DNA of 64,000 nt from Dreissena polymorpha (lineage: Eukaryota; Mollusca; Bivalvia; Myida; Dreissenidae). The DNA is taken from contig NC_068361.1 in assembly GCF_020536995.1 (NCBI RefSeq), forward strand, positions 107,289,489 through 107,353,488. The letters are read 5' to 3'. Both the position numbers and the translations under genes were made by a program. Shown piece by piece: positions 1 to 12,835 of this stretch. Below the pieces are notes generated by a model. The model had not been told where the DNA came from. It was given only the letters and a program-made list of their open reading frames with translations, and ran no database searches. Within the stretch, counting starts at the first letter, position 1. Each line of letters begins with the position of its first letter.

Positions 1-25
1 ATATATATATATATATATATATATA
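1..25. repeat. (AT)n microsatellite
   Basis: Uninterrupted AT dinucleotide repeat that begins before the window edge. Confidence 0.95.
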
Positions 26-124
26 CGCGACGCAGTTGTTTGTTATAAACATAATGTACATGAACAAACAAAGTGAATAAGCTACATTTGGCTCATGTTC
101 AAACCACAGGTTTAAAGGATAACA

Positions 125-293
125 ATGGGCTACCTTATTGGTCAAAATGGCGGTGTAACAATTCAACCCGACCAAAGTCCTCCACCTCCAGCCCCTCCAC
201 CCCCTCCACCGAACATCAATACTGGCAGAGGAAGGAATGGGTGGTGTAATCACCGTGGAGGAAACGAATTCTTCGGATACATGGGAAAGTCTG
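125..293 (+). CDS. Gly/Pro-rich first coding exon, member of the MGNGG family (partial gene)
   Basis: ATG at 125 opens a 56-codon exon plus one base. It reads MGYLIGQNGGVTIQPDQ, then a proline run with one alanine (about residues 18-29), then a Gly/Asn/Arg-rich end (TGRGRNGWCNHRGGNEFFGY). A plausible acceptor (ccacag) lies 15 bases before the ATG and a good donor (TCTG|GTACGTG) follows base 293, in phase 1 exactly as in the other family members at 24662, 37661, 43191 and 52009. The terminal exon was not identified. Acceptor-like sites at 1080, 1120, 1559 and 2225 would each give only a short tail, and none ends in Arg-stop like the other genes. No signal peptide or membrane segment. Function unknown; low complexity suggests a disordered protein. 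The family assignment rests on start position, exon phase and composition, not on close sequence identity. Confidence 0.5.
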
Positions 294-2553
294 GTACGTG
301 ATGCAATAATGTCATAATTGATTTGACCTAAATCAAGTATATTTGTATATAAACGGTCTTTTGTTATGTCCGATATCCTTACTCTAGGACTGTTTTGTTC
401 GATGAAAACTCCTCTTAAAGTCGCTGTCTCCAAATGGGTAAAATGCTCACCAGTCGGTCCTTAGTTCCGTCCGTCCGATTGTATGTGTGTTAATCAAAAA
501 TGGACAGAGCGATGTAAAAAAGTCCCGTTATGTATTGGTTTATGTACCATGATGTCGGACTGGTGCATTGATATAGAAAATCCTTTTTTTTAATGTTGTG
601 TCAAACGGGCAATGGCATTTAACGTAGTTAACGCTGCACAATTTGACTCGAACATACTTGAAACGGTGTGTATACAAGTCTCGTTCTTATAATACTGGGC
701 TTAATGCATGAGCGTTACGTGCCGTCACAGATAAGCCTGTGCAGCTCCCACGTGCTTATCAGGCGGGACTCTTTTCACCTAAATTTGATTTTTGTTTAGA
801 GGCGACTTCCTTTAAAGATCAAGTCTAATACAAGAGGAAAGTTTTGTTTCTGATTAGACTGTGTGGACTTGACCAGGGTTTGAGTCGTTGGGTCAAAAAT
901 CTGACACATCAACCAAGAACAAAACAGTCTTTATAAGGCGCATTGTTTTAGTCTGGATATGTATATGCGGAGTAAAGGCAAACTGACCAAACGGTGAAGA
1001 AGAGAAATTTGATTTTAATTGCTCATTATTGCACTTATGTTAAGACAGTTTAGTAAAGTGACATTTTTTCACCCATATAGAGGACGTTCTGTTTTATTAA
1101 CACTTCTTTATAATTACAGACTCGATGTAACTTGAGGTTTCCGGGATGAGTATACACGACCCATAAAGATCACCCGACACGAACAAAATACAGATAATAC
1201 ATATGTATGATAAAACCCAATGAATTTATGACATAATAATAAGTCTTTATATTTATATCGACAATATCATAGTGTAAATTATATAAATGCCAGGAATAGT
1301 TTAGGTTGTGTAGATAGTAATAAGATAATATTTTATTAAAAATGTGCGTTTATTAAACAGTTATAAAATGAGCATACGCTAAATTGTATCGCAAGGGAAA
1401 TAGCACGTACTCGATTTAAACTGACGCTTGATACATCAGTCAATTAAAGAGTTGATCAAATGTATATGTATTTATGTGTGTGTATTGTCATATTTCAAAT
1501 ATAACCCCGCTGTTGTCGAGTGTGTGTAATCTCAAAGTGCTTTACTACACTCATACAGGTTTACCATCTTGAAACGATAAGTTACTATGAATTGTTATAC
1601 CAAAACGTTAACATGTACAATTGATATTATCGTTATTTTGTTTTCAATTAATAATACTTAGGTTTTTCTATTGTATGCCTTCTTTTTTAAACAATATTTA
1701 TTTTCCCCAAAGAAATGTAATACCACGCTCAATTTCAATGGAAACGTATATATTTACTTTACATTGTCTAGTACAGATTACAATCGATTCATTGGTTGAG
1801 CTGCGTCAAAGGTTAACTGTTCAGTATTTGTTTTGAGAGGCTGATCATTTACAGCTGGTCAAACAGTTCTTGCCATTTAGATAGCAACTGATTAATGTTA
1901 TATTTGTAGTGTTCTATAAATATTAATTCGTTCCATGAGTCTTAGAACATTTGAATCTAATGCAATGGCTTAATGTATGAGCTATACAAACAATACACGG
2001 CACACGAAATGACGTCATATCAATGAAAATAATGATATATGAAATGTATTCTAATTATGGTATCATCAAAGTAACAATATAACATAATTGTATTGCTTTA
2101 TGTTGTATTTGGGAAATTGCGAAGCTTACAAACTAATAACATTTTTTAATGTGTCTGCATTGTCTCGTACATATTGTATACCTGTTTCATTTAAGTTGTT
2201 AATTGACTGTTTTATAACTGTTGCAGCAACACCATGTACACTATATAAGTCATTCACTCTTGCTTGAAGCAGTCTAGTTCATCGTATGCGGATACGATAA
2301 AATCTCTATTATTATCAAGGCTACAAAGTTCTTAGATAAATTATAAAAAATGTAATATTAAAAGTGTTATACAAATAGCATTAATTAAGTGTCCATAGAC
2401 ATATCGTGCTAGCATTATGAGATAAACCCCTTAAGAAGTTATGTCTTACGTTTCGTTCATAATGTTGTTGTTTGGGTTTTATAGTACTGTTACTACTTAT
2501 CTATGAAATTACACTTGACATACTTTATAATGAATGTTTTTCTTGCGTGTTAA
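294..2553. other. Presumed intron or intergenic DNA
   Basis: AT-rich sequence with no convincing exon. It holds one degraded dispersed repeat (679-870) and several acceptor-like sites that could serve the exon ending at 293. Confidence 0.5.
679..870 (+). repeat. Degraded copy of a common bivalve palindromic repeat
   Basis: Contains the landmarks TCTCGTTCT, GGGCTTAATGCATG, AGCCTGTGCAG and GGCGACTTCCTTTAAA in the order found in a repeat I recognise as abundant in bivalves. A second, better copy is at 57186-57365 (GAGCCTCGTTCTGGGAAAAC, GCATGTGCGTA, AGCCTGTGCA). Family recognition is from memory; the shared landmarks between the two copies are visible here. Confidence 0.6.
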
Positions 2554-2940
<387 letters not shown>

Positions 2941-4326
2941 TAAATGGAAATGCATATTTCACTTTAATAATTCATGTCTGTATATCAAATATGGGAATCA
3001 AGCACTTGTAGTACATTGCTAAACTTAAACTGCCTTTGTAGAGAAACACATATGTTGAATATACAATATTTATCTATACCATTGATTTTATTGCAAGTTG
3101 TGTTTACATGGGTTTCTAGCATCATAATGTATATAATTGGACACATTTGATTCGAGCAGATAGCTTGAAACTGCAATACATGAGGCAGAATTTTTAAGAT
3201 TGTTAACAACAAAAGTAGTGAAGAGGCACTATGTAGTCTTCACCACTCACACAATAAAAACATCGCTTATAAAATAAATATGGTTTAAAAAATACCAAAT
3301 CAATATATAAATAAATATACACTTCCTTAAAAACCTTTTTTATGTTCGGATTCTTATTTGAAAGCAGCACATAGACATGTTTATTACTTGCAGTTTTCAA
3401 ATGTGTTCAATACAATGTATAGATTCATGTTCATTTGTAAATAATGTTTATCACAAAGTGCAGTGATAAATAATAACCTATGAATGAAGGAAATGCAAAA
3501 CACGTAAACATACAGAAAATTGTCCAATTTAAATAAATTAACCGTGAAACCAGCCTGACGTCTCTTATTTCTCTTCGGCTTTGTATACCCTCTAAAATGA
3601 TAATAAAGAAATATAATACTTTGCCCCCCCCCCCAAAAAAAAAAATTTGCTTCTGCTGTATAAAGGTCTTAACATTAAATCTAAGTTCGTTCGTGTATAT
3701 ATACCGAGAGAAAATATAAAGCATATGTAAATACACAATAGTTTTCCATAAATTACGAAACTATGTTTTTTACACTTTAAATAAGCATATAAAGACGTGT
3801 ATTACTGAATTCACGCGTTAAATATAAAGTCATGGGAGCATAGAGTTCGAATAAGAAGTCAATGAATTGCAGATCATACCCGTATGTTTTATTGTATTGT
3901 GATATAATCCTTACTTTTAACATGAGAATCATACAATACGAATTCGGAATACAAATTGCGAAACTATTTGTCCATTGATTATTTTACTTATAGATTGATG
4001 ACTCTTGTTCATGGATGAATTAGAGATGCAGTACACATATGATAGTTTATGTGCCGTTATTATACATATCAGTTTGATGCAGATGAAATGAGTTTATGAG
4101 TTCGTCCTTGTTCGAACATAAAACATTGACAACTAATCTGACCATAGTGATTGAGTTAAAATGACATGTCGCTACACAATCTTCAAGTGAGCAATTAATA
4201 AACTTAACGTTTTATGGTTTATTTTGCTGTTTTTTCGTCCGTGTGTTGTAATGTAATACTTAATATTAGCTCAACTGTTTTCTGTCTCAAGTAAAGCTTA
4301 CAAGTAAATCGTCTATTCTCAAGTTT
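2941..4326. other. No gene seen
   Basis: AT-rich, with a C9A10 homopolymer pair near 3625-3645. No supported exon. Confidence 0.5.
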
Positions 4327-4690
4327 CCTACAAAGTACCAGGGGTGCGGAAAACATACTAAAAAGCATCCCGTATAACTGGGTGTTTTTAAGCTAACGTA
4401 CCCGGAAATTTTGTGTATTCTTAAGAGTACCCGAGGTACTTTGCAGCAGTACCTGGGCCGGCTATGACCATTGAGGAAACAACGATTGGTTCTTTTTAGC
4501 TCAGGTTCTACTAAGTATGCTACTTACAAATATTCTATAAAGTACTCGTGGTACGACAATTTACTACAAACTACCACTAAGTATGGCCGGATGACTTTAA
4601 GTGCACCTTCCGTACCCGGGGTAAATTGCAAATTGCGCCCGAGGTACTTTCAGCAGTATCTAAGCTGATAACGACCAATTGGTCCAATAT
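4327..4690. repeat. Dispersed GTACCCGGG-rich repeat, copy 1
   Basis: Dense in GTACC/GGTAC motifs (GTACCCGAGGTACTTTGCAG, TACCCGGGG). The run of landmarks 'AGTACCTGGGCCGGC ... GATTGGTT ... CTCAGGT' matches 'AGTACCTGATCCGGC ... GATTGGTT ... CTCAGGT' at about 45833-45876, so both belong to one repeat family. No coding capacity. Confidence 0.65.
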
Positions 4691-6895
4691 TTAGCAAAAA
4701 TATGTTTGGAAAATTGATAATGTGTGCAATGCAAAGATAAGTTTCTAAAGGGGTTTCATAACACATCTTCCTTACTTAACAATCTTTTTCGAGGAAACAT
4801 CTTATATTTTCGTATTTAACATACTAAATCAATATGATCATCTACTTTGCCTGTTTTTATCCACATTTGTCAAGACACACTGTAGGATTCTACCAAGAAG
4901 AATAGTTGTGCTTTGAAATGAAATAATAACCATTCCACACAAGTTCTCTTTATGGTTGCTGTTCTCAATATTACTTGTACTTAAAGTCAACACTTGTATT
5001 TTCAGGAATTCAGTCTACCATTAACCTGCCATGTTTATTGCTTAGCTACCGCGTGTGCTTGACACGCTTTCGTTTTCTTTCTAGCGTCATTATTGCGATT
5101 AAAATATCTATATAGTGTATGCTTTCAGTTGCAAACATAAGACATATGATGAAGTTATTTGTTTAAACTATTAAATGACTAAACCTTTTTATTGCACATA
5201 GCTTGTCATGAAAATTATTGTAAAATGTAAGGATTACAAGTGCTAACAACATTATTTGGTTCTTCTCACATGGTTACAAATATGATGATAAAACCATGTG
5301 GTAAACCAATAATTGTATTTCAACAAAACCTATGTGTTAATGAAAAAGCCACACAAGCACGCGTCTGCAAATATGACTAATGCTTAAAGCTGTTTATTGT
5401 ATGAACATACACAATGGCGCCACATACAATCATTCCGATGAACAATATTTGTTTGAATTTAATTACTCGCCAATATAAATATTGTGATAGGTTACGACAA
5501 TACTTCCATTTAAAGCATATCGTGTTTATTTAGATAGTAGTACATCAAAAAGAAAATATAAAGCAGAGCGACAATACGCGGGATTTTTTAACGTTGCTTT
5601 AAGGAATTCTTGTAGATCTTGTTTACAACGTTCATGTAATGGATAATACGCCTGTTGCGAAAAATAGAATAGGCAGCCTTTGTGAACTGAATAAGCTTTT
5701 TTAAATCCGAATCTTAGCGACAAGACCATGTTTTTCTGACAAACGTTAAACAGTTTCCTGGTCATTATGTTACTGATTGGCATGGCGACATCGCCCGAAA
5801 ACTATTTATTTTGTTGTATGAGAGGACTCTTAACAAATAAAACTCGAATGCACTTAAAGAGGAGCGGATAAAACGTAATAGAGCTTATTCAACAACACTA
5901 ACAGAAGGCAACAAGCACTACATAATCAAACATAATTTTGATAATGTTTGCTCAGAGAATCGATAGTTATGCTTATAAAGTGTTGTTTTTTTCTCAAAAC
6001 AACAAAAACATCATGACGTATCAACAAATGTTAGATACACGAAAATGTAACCTGTTTAAGCATAAAGTATTTTAAACAATAAAACAAAATGTGGAACATA
6101 TCATTTGTGTTTGAATGTATGCTATCTACCGCATAAAAATACCTCTACTTACGCTTTACTAGAACTAGTTCTTCTATGGCACATACTACATCACCAAGAA
6201 ACACTGCAACACCAACAAAGACCACTACTAAAAGTTTATTATATCTATTATTATTAAAATAAAAATTATTAAAATTATTATATCTCAAAATATAAGCTTC
6301 ACATTATATTAAATCTTTCTAAACGGTTAAATGCAAAAAAATGCAAAAACATAATGTATTTATACAGATTTCCGTTAAAACAAAAAAGCACATTAATTAA
6401 ACGCGTTTGCGATGGCAGATATGAATTTGATACCGTGAGCATTAAATCTAATAACCATCCATTCGCTTGAAAATTACATATTTTATTAAAAGTCTTTTGT
6501 TACAATAATGGAAAAAATGTGTGTTCGTTAAGCAAAACACTCATGAGTGTGCACGTAATGCAATTCCTATTTAAGTATATCTAATTAATTTTCTTTGCAA
6601 CACATTCATTATCATTCTCGTTTGATGTAAACGAACAGTTTCTAAATGCAATTAAATAATCATGTAATAAAGAAATTCATCTTGAAATGTAGTAATGTAT
6701 TAACTATACAACACAATCCTGTATGGAAATAGATCTCATTTACTAAACGTGTTACCAAACAACCATCATCTTTACTAAGCAGACATTGAAAAGTAGATTT
6801 TACTAATAAACATTTTTTTGTGTATGTTATCTTGTTATATCGATTTTCCCAAATATAATGAGCAGCTTCAAAACAAAATTTAGTTACCGTAAAGG
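4691..6895. other. No gene seen; one inverted-repeat partner inside
   Basis: AT-rich. Only the 5245-5370 block, which matches 12722-12835 in reverse orientation, is structured. Confidence 0.5.
5245..5370 (+). repeat. Dispersed repeat, inverted partner of 12722-12835
   Basis: Shares TTCTTCTCAC, GGTAAACCAATAATTGTAT and AAAGCCACACAAGCACGCGT with the reverse complement of 12722-12835. A shorter direct piece (CCACACAAGCACGCGTCT) recurs at about 13421. Confidence 0.7.
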
Positions 6896-8829
6896 GTAAC
6901 AATAACTCTTATTGCAACGATTGCCTATACCGTCGCATATTCGTTTTTCCGTTTTAGTTTGGTCGTTCAAGTTCGTATGCATGGTGGACTTTTTGCTTAT
7001 TTTGTAACGTTCATCGATCTTAAGGCAGTGTTTTTGTCAGAGCTTGCAATCTGATGTGAATTTTGAGAGCTCTATCAGTCTAACCACTGCTGATACATTT
7101 TCCTCATATGCTTTATATTATATTATGTCACGATGTTATTTACAGGACGTTGTTTTGTGTCTAAGTATTGTCCTTCTTGATGCTTTCAACGGTTAATAAC
7201 GTCAGCGTTGTATATCGAATGTATGTTGCCCATGTTTAATAGTATTTGTCGGCAGATTATACCGTATGAAAGACATGACCAGGTCAGTTTGACTGTAAAT
7301 GTTTTGCTTTAACAAAACTAACAACTCGAAGCTGAGTTGTACCCTACGTGCATTTACTCCAGAATTATCCCCCTTGCATTTCTATTGTACGCATAGCAGC
7401 TATATGTCATTTAAACTTTAATTGTATGCTGCAAAATATATCTTGCAAATATTTGGTTTGCATTTTTTAAACATGAGCTTTATCCTTGTGATTTTCTATA
7501 ATATATACTTTTGTTATTAATACGGTGACGCTGAATCAAATAGACTTTTAACAAATTAATAAAAGAATGAACATAAAAAGAAAAAACATGTGTATAATGA
7601 AAACGCGAGTCTGTCAGATAACAAATGTAATTTTATCATCAATGAAGAGGTTTTGCAATGGTAACATACTCATTTCATACGTATATAGGCAACACAACGG
7701 AACACCGTTTGATACATTCGTTATGAGTGTCAATTATATGCAATGGCAATACATTCTAATGAATGCGGTGGTACGAACACGTGTATAAATTGGACAAACT
7801 TATGTTCATTCATTAATCATGCTTCAATTATTTGAGATGTTTTGGTACATCTAGATGGGGTTTTTTTGGTTTTGAAATCAGTATTTTGTCCGCAGACTGG
7901 CAAATATGTAGCTGACCAGAATATATTACTCCTGAAATACATTAATTTGAGGAGACAATATTCTGTATACTAGTATTGACATGAACAAACAAGATTAGTT
8001 GCGTATTTTGGTTCATAAAGTATGTTGACAGATATGCTTTTCATCACGTGTCAATTATTTTTGCACTAACGAAAGAGAAAACATATATCGTTACGCTATT
8101 TCGGTATAAGAAGAGAATAAACAACCCTAGTATTAAAGATAAGATGACATCTACAATACATCGCTGTTCATTTGTATCTACGTTGCTTTTGATAGCTGAT
8201 GCGAAAACTATTATGAATGGCAAACACTTAATCATAGAGATTTCTGTTATTCTACATATGTTTATGTAAAATAATAATGTAATAATAAAATACCTTAAAC
8301 GAATTTATGCTTGGCATTTTTGCAGGGTATGTATACATCGTTCATAAAACTTATGATATGAAAAACGCATAATATCAATGGCTGAATGAAACTTACATGT
8401 TTAGCTTGTTTAAAAAAAAAGAGAGCAATACTAGAACTTTTCATATTTTGTTCATGTGTTACCATATTTATTAACTATTCAGTAAATTTACGGTTCGGAT
8501 GTAAATGTTATAATTATCATTATTATTACGATATTATAGTCAGTGATATTGCAAAGTGTTCAGTTTTCAATTATTTACATTCATTTTAATATACTTTCGT
8601 TAGAAACAGTTACTTTAAATTGTGATTGGCTATTGTATTGTAATTGAAATCTGTTTTCATAAGTTTCACCGGACATGATTTAAAGCGAGATTATACGATT
8701 TTGTCAAATATTAATGAAATTATATAAAATATGTAAAAAAACTTATATATATGTTTCAATATAAATTAAAATAAATGTTAAGAAGAACATGTGTCGAAAA
8801 ATGCGAAATAAGCCAGATATTTAATTCTG

Positions 8830-8965
8830 AAATCGAAAAAGGCTGTACATTCGAATTCGCCAGCATGTATATCATGCATGTACGATGTGAATCTAAACTT
8901 AGTTTAACGGTTCATTTTAAATTTCTGCAGCGATATATATTCATACGACATACGAACACTAAGTC
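8830..8965 (+). repeat. Dispersed repeat shared with 53385-53475
   Basis: Shares ATCATGCATGTACGATGTGAA, cut here to its core CATGCATGTACGATGTGAA, followed by CTAAA and later TTCATACGACA in both copies. The small open frames across both (IMHVRCESKLSL and IMHVRCEPKLSL) come from this repeat and are not treated as genes. Confidence 0.6.
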
Positions 8966-9257
8966 TGGTCCTAATAAAAAGACGAATGCTTCCGTTAATG
9001 TAGAAAAATACGTACGTCACAATCGGCTAGGGACGCTAATTTGTCTTTGTTGCGTTTTATGAAATTCGTCTCTAATGTATAATTTTTATTGTCTATTTTG
9101 TGCTATTGTAACATATTTTATCAATATATTACAATTGATCGCATATACAAAATCGTACAATCTCGCTATAATTATTTATATACTTGTATATGACAAACAG
9201 TCCTCAGTAATACAAGTATACATGCTCACAATCTTTGTCTACAGCTTTGGTTCAATT

Positions 9258-10925
9258 GACCTTTCGACAGCGAGAGTGAAGCCACGCCCCCCGATTTCAA
9301 GGGAGGTCACTCCGCCGAAGTCCGTCATAAAACTGGCTACGCGAATCGGTACGTTGGAAGATATTCACAAAGATTTCGGTCCAAATTACATGAAATGTTT
9401 CTATTGCTATCATGTTTTATTTAAAATGTGTTAAATGTAATGTATTAAATAGGTGTTTAGCTCCCCTCAAAGATATAGTACCAGAAAGGCCGTTTACCAA
9501 AAAGGCTTCCCAAAAAGTCCGCATCAGTGAACCAAAAACGCCTCATGGTATACCAGAAAGGCCATACAATATTTTTATTATCATTGAATAGTTATGCTGA
9601 ATATAATTATCATATCTATGAAATAGTCATAACTTTTTATAAGTCTACTTAAAAGTCGTTAATCTATAGTCAAAGTCGGCCAATTATCGCAAATTATCAC
9701 ATACAGTATGCATTGTCGTTTGTCACAAAACTTTTCATTGAGTAATAGATGTTTCAGTTTTTTAATTAAAAGCCGTTAATTTTGCAACCGATGGCAATAT
9801 TGCAAATGTGGCAAAGGTAAGTAAATTTATTATATAAGAAGACAAAGAACGTTATATTGAAATCCGATATAACACATATCTATAATGCGTTTGGTCAAAA
9901 TGACCCATGAGCATTGTTATAATCGTGTAACATAGTCAATGTCGTCAAAAAAGTAACATACACAATATATTATTAATTTCCTCTTAAACTATTTTTTGCA
10001 ATGTTTAAAATATAAGAAGTTGAAAGAATTTTCATGTACAAAAAAAACTCGCTAATCAGACTGGCTATCAAAGTGTCAAGGGTCATTCACAGTTTGCGGC
10101 ATCTGTTTTGATAACGGATTAGTAGAAAGCCCACATATGGTGTAAAATGACATTTATTGGAAACTATTGATAATTACATGCGCATTTTAAAATAGTTTCT
10201 TAACTTTTAACGATATACAACTAGCTACATTAAATTCGGAAGATTTAAACCGAAAGAAATAAAAATGCTCTATTTTATGTGATATTATTAAAAATTATAA
10301 CTGATTGTCTTTATTATTACGCATTTCATTAGCATTAATAATCTAGTTAGCAAAGTTTAGAATTTTTTTTTATTAGCCGACTGCATTAGAATGTCAAATT
10401 TATTTGACGTTAGCCACCTTTGAAAATATGGTTTTAAATGTTCCTTTCTAATTTCTCTATATAGAGGAAAAACAAGTAAAAAGTGATACTCGTTTTCTAT
10501 AGCGTGTCCGGTGCAAAACTTACATATTCTATTTTCGCGTAGTATCTTATTATGACGACCTTAGAACAAACGTCGAGGTGTTTTGCTTTCGGGCGATAGC
10601 TTAATATGTTGAGATTAAGCTGTTCGTTGAGACGACTACAAAGACGAATCCAACGTTTGCATTTTTTAAGATTAGTACCCGGTTAATGGAACGGAAAAAA
10701 CGTAGTTCCATCTTTTAACCGTTCTGGATACATTGTGTCTGAATAACAAGTGCCATAACAGCACCTTTTAACCATTTTCTTTGTTTAAAACACAGCATTA
10801 CGTATAAGCTTATGTGACGAACAACGGCGAGTTTGACGGACAAAATGGCGGATAGAAACGGGCCTAATCTATGCAGTAATCTGATTGGTTAATAAGCCTG
10901 TCAATTAATCGGCTGTCGAAAGGTC
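9258..10925. mobile_element. 1.67-kb insertion with 14-bp inverted ends and AATT target duplication
   Basis: Left end GACCTTTCGACAGC and right end GCTGTCGAAAGGTC are perfect inverted repeats. Both are flanked by AATT (9254-9257, 10926-10929). In the other copy of the segmental duplication, at about 19118-19130, the site reads CAATTACAAGG without the insert, which fits an empty site. Inside are a run of ACCAGAAAGGCC/ACCAAAAAGGC motifs (about 9480-9570) and an antisense LINE fragment (10357-10547). No transposase recognised, so it is probably non-autonomous or decayed, of unassigned superfamily. Confidence 0.75.
10357..10547 (-). pseudogene. LINE-type ORF2 C-terminal fragment (zinc-knuckle region)
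   Basis: On the minus strand the frame reads GRHNKILRENRICKFCTGHA, then IENEYHFLLVFPLYREIRKE and HLKPYFQRWLTSNKF, to a stop at 10357-10359. The pattern R-x-C-x2-C-x5-E-x-E-x-H-F-L-L-x-x-P-x-Y-x3-R is one I know from the C-terminal end of molluscan non-LTR retrotransposon proteins. The usual third Cys (CP) is Phe-Pro here. Upstream the frame runs into a stop, and no reverse-transcriptase core is visible, so only a short tail survives. It lies inside the 9258-10925 insertion. Confidence 0.6.
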
Positions 10926-12473
10926 AATTACAAGGTTATCTTACTGTTTTCAGGTTGCAGGATCACGTGATTTTTTGGTGTTCCACCTTTTAACTTTATT
11001 GGATTTATACACGACGGTAACTAGTGCTTTATTTCAAATAACAATTTTAACAAGTTTTCTTAACAATTTCAACTAGTGCATACAAGACAGATTTGATTGC
11101 TGCTTATGGCTATTCAAAATTCATCAGAGTTATTTTATGTAATAAGCATTTGTTCTTGTTCAAAAAATCCATTTTTCCTGCATTCATTGTACACGTTAAG
11201 TGTCACGTAACGTAAAATTTTGTCACCGATTTCAGACGTATTCAAGGATTTATTATTATATTTTAAGATATCGACACAAACTGCAAAAAAAACTGTATTG
11301 TATGCACCATAGATATTTTCAGATGTATTTTAATAACTTGAGATATTTGCAAAAATAAAGTTCTTGTTCGGTGTGATTACATTCTGTTCAGCCCATGTGT
11401 AAACCCCAACAAACCCCGTTGATTCTGCGCTCTGGTTATGTTATTAAGTTCCGTTGGGTTAAGGCCATTGCGAAATCGAAATACAATACGTTTACCATGT
11501 TGCATGTGTAAAATGACAGATTACAATTGCACAATATAAATACAGACCGCACCATACAGTGTGGTTGGTCTTACAGTCCATGGGAAGCAAATAAGAACAC
11601 GCGGCTATTAAATGTTTTGGTTATTTCCCTCTTACCGCTAAACTGTTTGCGTATATACGATATAACACATTTCTCTTGAATATAAGAACTTTGTTTGGCA
11701 TAAGGTACAGTAAGACAATTGATTTCCTTAAATATGATTCAATTTAAAACAGTATTTATATTCCCTTTTGCACTGCTAAATAGTTTTTTACAATATAATG
11801 AGGTTTATGGACATTAACAAGTTTTGCATCGAAATTAATCGGGTCTTTGTTATATTATTCGGACATCAAACACGATTGCTTTGCTTATTTACAACAGGTC
11901 CATATAACACTAATCTGAATCCACGGGTTCTGTTTTGTCATCAAATAAAAAGTACCTAACCTCTTACGTCAAAATACAAATATGCATGTGACGCATTTGA
12001 GAATGTTGCTTACTACTGATTATGCAATTACCATATTGCCTAAAAATAACAGATCAAACAATGGAAAAAAGAGTTTTAATGACATTTTATCATGGTCTTT
12101 ATTTGATCTGAATTTATAACACAAGACCCATTCAACTTGTGTTCGTTGAAGTCAATATAGCCGTTCCAATATTTACTTTCTGTTTAAATCATAGCGATGG
12201 TATCCCCTTTATCTAAATATATAATTCAACAATAATATAAATCCAGGTGTGAATAAATATATTTGATTAATTAATGATTGACTAGTTTATAAATAAGGTA
12301 TAAATGCAGAGTAATATACATTATTATTAATTTAAAAAAAAAGTGTTTTATTTTATGTAATGCGGAATAGAACTCCTTGCTGCTTTCTTAAATGAAGTTT
12401 TGCTCAACATGTTTAATAGGTGTAAAAACATGGTATAACGAAATTCCAGGCACAACTTTATTTGTAGGATATG

Positions 12474-12690
12474 TCAATTTCGGTGTATGCAAATACGCAT
12501 CAGATGTGTGTTGGTTAACAGAGGTACTCGTTCCGGTTCGAATTTCCAGGTTTCCGTCTTCTCTTCATCATCCTCAGTCTGCTGTGCTTTGCCAGCCTCA
12601 GTCTGCTGTGGATAACCATTTGGGACAACCACGATTGGTAAATGAGGATCGGAATGCATGTTTACGGCACCGTTGTATATATGAATACAG
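12474..12690 (-). pseudogene. Acidic Gln/Glu-rich open frame, left paralogue (uncertain exon)
   Basis: Minus-strand frame containing GYPQQTEAGKAQQTEDDEEK followed by TETWKFEPERVP. The right copy of the segmental duplication (20142-20360) keeps the same frame without indels: GGEPQQTEGDEETTDTWKSD then PERVPP. A possible donor (CGA|GTACCT) follows PER in both. No start or upstream exon is convincing, and the opposite strand is equally open, so this may be an old exon or a chance frame over a 24-bp repeat. Not recognised. Confidence 0.25.
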
Positions 12691-12721
12691 TAACAAGCTT
12701 TAAACACTAGTCATATTTGCA

Positions 12722-12835
12722 GACGCGTGCTTGTGTTGCTTTTTCATTAACACATAAGTTTTGTTGAAATTATACAATTATTGGTTTACCACTTGGTTTT
12801 ATCATCGTATTTCAAACCTTGTGAGAAGAAATTAT
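12722..12835 (-). repeat. Dispersed repeat, inverted partner of 5245-5370
   Basis: Reverse complement matches 5245-5370 (see there). It sits exactly between the two copies of the segmental duplication. Confidence 0.65.

Larger units (their letters stand above)
6896..12710. repeat. Segmental duplication, left copy
   Basis: Colinear diverged blocks match 12841-20360: 6896-7165 with 12841-13090, 7185-7330 with 17895-18030, 7850-8280 with 18320-18690, 8370-8620 with 18745-18985, 9220-9257 with 19080-19120, 11430-11720 with 19145-19400, and 12240-12640 with 19910-20300. Identity by eye is about 75-85 per cent within blocks. This copy lacks the 13.1-17.9 kb segment that carries the galectin-like gene and has extra sequence at 9258-11430. 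Confidence 0.8.

Noticed and set aside
8775-9434. Two adjacent open frames (95 and 119 codons)
   Set aside because: The first lies over a dispersed repeat shared with 53385; the second crosses the end of the 9258-10925 insertion, so neither is a host gene.
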